From 2-02-FULL-43-11-A sp964477065 (GTDB taxonomy: Bacteria; Patescibacteriota; Microgenomatia; UBA1406; HO2-37-13b), in assembly GCA_964477065.1 (NCBI GenBank), contig CAYZCU010000011.1:1-26329 (forward strand): 26,329 bases of DNA, written 5' to 3'. Positions 22,131 through 26,329 of the stretch are shown here, piece after piece (position 1 is the stretch's first letter; every line of letters begins with the position of its first letter). The position numbers and the translations under genes were made by a program. The notes below the pieces were generated by a model. It was given only the letters and a program-made list of their open reading frames with translations. It was not told where the DNA came from and did no database searches.

Positions 22131-22670
22131 TTATCCGCTGAAATCTTCTTCAGTGTAGTCACGAATGAGGCTTGCACGTCGAGGATGATGGAAGCGTCTG
22201 ATGGCTTTACCATGGAAAGTTTTGATGGCTGTATCTGAGACACCTTTAGCGCTCGCTATTTCTACGAAGGTATCATCTCTTACGTATTTTCTAGCAAGTG
22301 TACGAGCCTCACGCATAGGTAGATCTAGTTTGTCGTATGATTCACCTCTTGTAAATCTAATGTGGAGTGCTCTAATGATATCCCGCCAAAACATACGTCG
22401 AAACACCGCTGTCTCAGTCGGTCTCAGTCGCGAATCAGGTGAAAGTACTTCAGGTTCTGCTAGCTGTCGAGTCATATGATTTAGCTCGCGACCTACCTCT
22501 TGAACTACTCTTCCAAGAGGATGACCAGTTTCAAGCCTTCTCAATCGCACATCTTGTGCAATGTCATCTCCATCAATCCAAGAGAGACGTGAATCAAGGC
22601 GCCCAGCAAGTCGTTGATCAGTTTCTACAATAGAGTTTTCAGCTCTTTCTATCGGATCACGAGATTTCAT
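22131..22670 (-). CDS. Small sigma-70-like (ECF-type) transcription factor candidate
   Basis: This 179-aa protein is the only minus-strand gene. The N-terminal part has a region-2-like stretch, SWIDGDDIAQDVRLRRLE, comparable to the ECF form DAEDLVQEVFLRLL, followed by RVVQEVGRELNHMTRQL (compare WLxxIARNxxxDxxRR). The C-terminal part is region-4-like: LPMREARTLARKYV, then a helix-turn-helix TFVEIASAKGVSDTAIKTFH and KAIRRFHHP, which closely parallels the KALRKLRHP end of sigma region 4.2. I infer promoter recognition or another DNA-binding regulatory role; an anti-sigma partner is not visible. It is divergent from ileS, sharing a 54-nt intergenic promoter region, and convergent with the ftsZ operon. 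Confidence 0.6.
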   Translation of the reverse strand: MKSRDPIERAENSIVETDQRLAGRLDSRLSWIDGDDIAQDVRLRRLETGHPLGRVVQEVGRELNHMTRQLAEPEVLSPDSRLRPTETAVFRRMFWRDIIRALHIRFTRGESYDKLDLPMREARTLARKYVRDDTFVEIASAKGVSDTAIKTFHGKAIRRFHHPRRASLIRDYTEEDFSG

Positions 22671-22677
22671 GGCCTAT

Positions 22678-22683
22678 AGTATA
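22678..22683 (-). promoter_or_regulatory. -10 element of the minus-strand sigma-like gene
   Basis: On the minus strand this reads TATACT, preceded by TG, and ends 7 nt before the ATG (22670). The predicted transcription start falls at the start codon, again suggesting a leaderless mRNA. No clear -35. Confidence 0.55.
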
Positions 22684-22711
22684 CATCAAAGCCGTCTAAA
22701 ATAAAATACGC

Positions 22712-22717
22712 TATAAT
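22712..22717 (+). promoter_or_regulatory. Consensus -10 element of ileS
   Basis: A perfect TATAAT ends 7 nt before the ileS ATG (22725), so transcription should begin at or one base before the start codon. No -35 near consensus is found 16-18 bp upstream. It lies back to back with the minus-strand promoter. Confidence 0.65.
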
Positions 22718-22724
22718 TGTTCCT

Positions 22725-25721
22725 ATGTTTAAACCAGTTGATGCAAAGCCGGATTTCCCAGAGTTGGAGAAGACACTTCTGAAAAAGTGGTATGACTCTG
22801 GTTTGGTGCAAAAATACCTTCACAAAAACGATGCTTCAGATGAGCGATTCTCCTTCCAAGATGGCCCCATTACTGCAAACAACCCAATGGGAGTCCATCA
22901 TGCGTGGGGGAGATCATACAAAGACTTATGGCAAAAATTCCATAATCTGCTTGGACATAAGCAACGATTTCAGAATGGTTTTGATTGCCAGGGTTTATGG
23001 GTAGAAGTAGAAGTTGAAAAGGAGCTTGAAATTCGTAATAAGAAGGACATTGAAAACTTAGTCGATGGTGATCCTGTTGCATCAGTTGCCAAGTTTGTGC
23101 AACTTTGTAAAGATCGTGTACAAAAATTTGCAGGTATTCAGACGGAACAAACGAAGCGTCTCGGTAAGTTTATGGATTGGGATAACTCGTACTTTACTAT
23201 GTCAGATGCGAATAATTACATGATTTGGCATTTTCTTAAAACGTGCCATGAGCATGGATGGATGTTTAAAGGACATGATACTGTGCCGTGGTGCCCTCGA
23301 TGTGAAACAGCAATTTCACAACATGAGATTTTGACAGAGGATTACAAAGAAGCAACGCATGAATCAATCTTCGTCAAGTTCCCCATCACATCACCTGGAT
23401 GGGAAAATACCTCATTGCTTATATGGACAACCACTCCGTGGACAATGCCAGCCAATGTCGCTGTAGGTGTGAATGTGAAATATACATATGGAGTTTGGAA
23501 AAATGAAAAAGGAGAGAAGATTATCTTCCTCAATGCAGATGAAGAAGGGAAGGGCATTATTCGAAAAATTAAGAAGAAAGAAGTAGGAATTCAGAATTAT
23601 GTATGTGACGGTCTCGAGATGCCCTTTGAAAAAGAGAAGGAGATCAAAGGCTCAGACCTCGTTGGACTGAAATACAGCACACCATTTAATGATTTGGAAA
23701 GAGTCAAGGCTGCAGGAGATAATAAGCTTTTTCATACAGTCGTTGATGCGTCAGACCTCGTCAATGCTGAAGAGGGAACAGGTCTTTTGCATGTGGCAAC
23801 AGGTGCGGGGACTGAAGACTTTATGCTCGGTAAAAAACTCGGTTTACCAGTAATTGAAGTTATCCAAGACGATGCATCATATCTTGATGGTCTTGGTGAA
23901 TTTTCAGGCAAACATGCAAAAAAGCATCCCGAGATCATTATTGATTATTTGAAAGAGGCTGGGGCTTTGCTCAAGAGCCTTCACTATACGCATCGATATC
24001 CAGCATGTTGGCGCTGTAAAACAGAGCTGGTGTGGAAAGTAACTGATGAATGGTACATATCTATGGATACACCATCTTCAAGCAATAAAAAGACGTTCAG
24101 AGAAATGATGATAGCAAATGCTCAAAAAATTACCTGGATGCCTGAGTTTGGATTAGATCGTGAGCTTGACTGGCTTAATCATATGTCAGATTGGCTCATT
24201 AGTAAGAAAAATCGCTACTGGGGTCTTGCTTTACCGATTTATGAATGCAGAGACTGTGGAACATTTGAAGTCCTTGGAGGTAAAGATGAGCTGCAGCAGC
24301 GTGCAGTGGAAGGCTGGGCTGAGTTTGACGGGAAGTCCCCTCACAAACCATATATTGATATGGTCAAGATTGCCTGTGCAACATGTCAGAAGCCACTTGA
24401 ACGAGTTGGCGATGTTGGAAATCCGTGGCTTGATGCTGGTATCGTGCCGTATTCAACCATTTCTGCAGATAATAAAAGTGAGCCTCTTTACAATATTGAT
24501 AGAGAGGAATGGCGACGTTGGTTTCCTGTAGATTTCATCACAGAAAGCTTCCCAGGGCAGTTTAAGAACTGGTTTTATGCACTTTTGGCAATGTCTACAG
24601 CCCTTGAAGATGAAGCTCCATTTAAAAGTGTTTTGGGATTTGGGACTCTTTTAGCAGAAGATGGTAAAGAAATGCATAAAAGCTCTGGCAACTCAATTGA
24701 ATTTAATGAAGGGGCTGACAAAATCGGAGTTGATGTGATGCGCTGGATGTATGCTCGCTCAAATCCATCTGAAAACATGCTGTTTGGCTACAAGATTGGA
24801 GATGATGTCCGTCGATCATGCGTGCTGATGATATGGAATATCTATAGATTTTTTGTTGAATATGCACTCCTTGATGGCTATGAGCATGAGGGAATACCAT
24901 CTCGCCCACAAACGCAGTCACAGCTGGATGAATGGATCATCCAGAGACTTCATGAGATGGTTGAGGGATCACAAAAAGCCCTTCTTGCCTATGACGCACG
25001 AACTGTGACAGTACTTGCTGAGGATCTGATTAATGACATATCAACCTGGTATATTCGACGTAGCCGTGATCGTGTCTGGTCAGGATCGGATGATGAAGCT
25101 GATAAAAAGTCATTCTATGAGACTCTCCATTATGTGCTTGTTGAGCTTATGGTTGTGCTTTCCCCAATCATGCCTTTTATCACGGATGACATATACCACA
25201 ATCTGACAGGTGAGGAGTCAGTGCACCTTGCTCAGTGGCCACAGCATGATGAGCCTGTTGATGAAAAGATCATTGAGAGTATGCAAACTATCCGTAAAGT
25301 GTGTGAAGTGGGCAACAGAGTCCGACGTGAAGCTGGTATCAAGGTGAAACAGCCTCTCGCATCACTTACCGTCATACTGCCGACGGGTAGCGCACTTCCA
25401 TCAGATAGCCCTTTGTGGAACTTGGTCACAGATGAGCTGAATGTGAAGGGATGTGAGGTCCAGATAGATGAAAAGGCTACTGACATCACAGTGACGTTTG
25501 ACACCACTATCACCCCAGAGCTCCAAGCGGAGGGTGAAGCTCGTGAAATCATTCGTATGGTTCAGCAGGAGCGTCAGAAACTTGGCTTGCATCAAAATGA
25601 CCATATAGTACTGACACTGCCTGCGTATCCAGAAAGTTTCGCTGAGTATATTCAAAAGAAAGTCATGGCTACCTCATTGTCGAAAGGGGATACACTTCAT
25701 ATTGAAAAAAGTGCAAACTAA
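22725..25721 (+). CDS. ileS: Isoleucyl-tRNA synthetase
   Basis: This 998-aa class I synthetase charges tRNA-Ile. IleRS features are the GFDCQGLWVEVEVEKEL block, a CPRC zinc-like pair, the editing-domain LLIWTTTPWTMPANVAVG, another Cys set (CRDCG, CATCQ), NPWLDAGIVPYSTI and a C-terminal anticodon-binding domain. The class I signatures are variant: HIGH reads G56-V-H-H59, a form I recall from some other IleRS, and KMSKS reads E649-M-H-K-S653, keeping only the second lysine of the motif. The zinc-binding C-terminal extension of E. coli-type IleRS is not visible. ValRS and LeuRS are less likely by the editing motif and the DCQGL block. ATG 22725 is supported by the TATAAT just upstream. Confidence 0.9.
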   Translation: MFKPVDAKPDFPELEKTLLKKWYDSGLVQKYLHKNDASDERFSFQDGPITANNPMGVHHAWGRSYKDLWQKFHNLLGHKQRFQNGFDCQGLWVEVEVEKELEIRNKKDIENLVDGDPVASVAKFVQLCKDRVQKFAGIQTEQTKRLGKFMDWDNSYFTMSDANNYMIWHFLKTCHEHGWMFKGHDTVPWCPRCETAISQHEILTEDYKEATHESIFVKFPITSPGWENTSLLIWTTTPWTMPANVAVGVNVKYTYGVWKNEKGEKIIFLNADEEGKGIIRKIKKKEVGIQNYVCDGLEMPFEKEKEIKGSDLVGLKYSTPFNDLERVKAAGDNKLFHTVVDASDLVNAEEGTGLLHVATGAGTEDFMLGKKLGLPVIEVIQDDASYLDGLGEFSGKHAKKHPEIIIDYLKEAGALLKSLHYTHRYPACWRCKTELVWKVTDEWYISMDTPSSSNKKTFREMMIANAQKITWMPEFGLDRELDWLNHMSDWLISKKNRYWGLALPIYECRDCGTFEVLGGKDELQQRAVEGWAEFDGKSPHKPYIDMVKIACATCQKPLERVGDVGNPWLDAGIVPYSTISADNKSEPLYNIDREEWRRWFPVDFITESFPGQFKNWFYALLAMSTALEDEAPFKSVLGFGTLLAEDGKEMHKSSGNSIEFNEGADKIGVDVMRWMYARSNPSENMLFGYKIGDDVRRSCVLMIWNIYRFFVEYALLDGYEHEGIPSRPQTQSQLDEWIIQRLHEMVEGSQKALLAYDARTVTVLAEDLINDISTWYIRRSRDRVWSGSDDEADKKSFYETLHYVLVELMVVLSPIMPFITDDIYHNLTGEESVHLAQWPQHDEPVDEKIIESMQTIRKVCEVGNRVRREAGIKVKQPLASLTVILPTGSALPSDSPLWNLVTDELNVKGCEVQIDEKATDITVTFDTTITPELQAEGEAREIIRMVQQERQKLGLHQNDHIVLTLPAYPESFAEYIQKKVMATSLSKGDTLHIEKSAN

Positions 25722-25724
25722 TGT

Positions 25725-26329
25725 ATGAAAAAGATTGACTTATGGATACTTGCATCCCTAAGTGGTTTGTGTGTTTTCGGGTTCTTTAATATCCTTGGAA
25801 TCAAACCTGCGCTGGTTACGAACTACCTTATCTATGTTGTCATAGGGTGGGCAGGATTTATTATCACGTGTCGATCACGGATTCCACTCTTGGAGCAAAA
25901 CTACAAGCTCCTCTACTGTGTTTTCATCTGCTTATTTATACTCACTTTTGCATTCGGGTCACGAGATGTTGGTTCAACACGCTGGATACCAATTTTTTCA
26001 TTTCGCTTTCAAACCTCTGAGTTTTTCAAACCCATTTTAATTTTATCACTTGCTTCTGTCCTGAGTTCGGCGGATAGATACACTCCTCGAAAGACGCTCA
26101 TAGCCGTCGGACTCTTTGGTTTTCCTTTTATCCTTGTTTTCTTACAGCCAAATTTGAGTAGTGCGCTTATTTACCTGGTGACATTTGTGACAATGTATTA
26201 TTTTTCAGGATTATCTACACAAGCAGTTGCCAAAGTTGGTGCGATTGGTGCACTGTGTATGCCTGTCCTGTGGTTTTTTATGAAGGCATACCAAAAAGCA
26301 CGGGTGATTGGGTTTATGAATCCAAATAT
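25725..26329 (+). CDS. rodA: SEDS-family protein (RodA/FtsW-like), partial at window end
   Basis: The frame is open from ATG 25725 to the end of the window (201 codons; C-terminus missing). It is strongly hydrophobic with several membrane helices and SEDS-type motifs: GSTRWIPIFSFRFQTSEFFK (family form RW-x-x-x-G-x-x-x-QPSE-x-x-K), LQPNLSSALIYL (usually QPDLGT) and KARVIGFMNP (usually R-x-x-x-FLNP). As ftsW is already present in the cluster, this copy is probably the elongation polymerase RodA; that is inference. It begins 3 nt after the ileS stop. The catalytic Asp loop lies beyond the window. Confidence 0.82.
   Translation, partial: MKKIDLWILASLSGLCVFGFFNILGIKPALVTNYLIYVVIGWAGFIITCRSRIPLLEQNYKLLYCVFICLFILTFAFGSRDVGSTRWIPIFSFRFQTSEFFKPILILSLASVLSSADRYTPRKTLIAVGLFGFPFILVFLQPNLSSALIYLVTFVTMYYFSGLSTQAVAKVGAIGALCMPVLWFFMKAYQKARVIGFMNPN

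Noticed and set aside
22140..22155. CTGAA...TTCAG inverted repeat as a terminator between the convergent genes
   Set aside because: The stem is only 5 bp, no T-run follows on either strand, and it lies within the last codons of the minus-strand gene.
22201..22479. Plus-strand open frame opposite the sigma-like gene
   Set aside because: The minus-strand translation shows sigma-like motifs and a well-placed -10, while the plus-strand translation shows no family features.

Overview
The window is a division and cell wall (dcw) cluster, almost all on the + strand, from a bacterium that is most likely a member of the Candidate Phyla Radiation (Patescibacteria), perhaps Microgenomates. The evidence is compact genes packed with 0-4 nt between them, divergent short Mur ligases, an IleRS with variant signature motifs, and a secreted protein ending in a dockerin-like EF-hand pair. 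The phylum call is inference from gene style, not from a marker tree. TGA is used as a normal stop (murC, murA, mraY, murL, the pterin dehydratase gene), which argues against the code-25 lineages (Gracilibacteria, Absconditabacteria).

Layout. Positions 1-2557 hold a large secreted surface protein whose ATG begins one base before the window; it carries a 10-N assembly gap and an abrupt AT-rich second half. A promoter with a putative MraZ operator at 2624-2677 then starts the dcw run: mraZ, rsmH, ftsL, ftsI, a short murE, murC, murB. An 8-bp CTAG repeat array (9547-9706) follows, then a 73-aa orphan ORF, murA (split by a second 10-N gap), a PIG-V-like membrane glycosyltransferase, an undecaprenol/diacylglycerol kinase, mraY, murL, murD, ftsW, murG, ftsQ and ftsA. 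A second CTAG array, with inverted halves (20573-20685), precedes ftsZ and a pterin-4a-carbinolamine dehydratase-like gene. A lone minus-strand gene (22131-22670) encodes a small sigma-70-like protein. Divergent from it are ileS and a partial SEDS gene (RodA/FtsW) running off the end. There is no gene-free stretch over 300 bases and I saw no tRNA, rRNA, CRISPR or insertion sequence. murF, ddl and murI are not in the window.

How it works together. MurA and MurB make UDP-MurNAc, MurC adds L-Ala, MurD with MurL probably installs Glu, MurE adds residue 3, MraY and MurG build lipid I and II, DgkA may recycle the lipid carrier, and FtsW/FtsI polymerise and crosslink at the septum organised by FtsZ, FtsA, FtsQ and FtsL. 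Finding MurL (UDP-MurNAc-L-Ala-L-Glu epimerase) next to a murD with altered signature motifs suggests the less common route: L-Glu is ligated first and then epimerised to D-Glu, with no need for glutamate racemase.

Expression signals are unusual. Five genes (mraZ, murG, ileS, the minus-strand sigma-like gene and, a little less tightly, dgkA) plus murD have a -10 hexamer ending only 6-9 nt before the start codon, predicting leaderless or nearly leaderless mRNAs. Seven internal junctions are stop + T + ATG, and most of them have no Shine-Dalgarno sequence.
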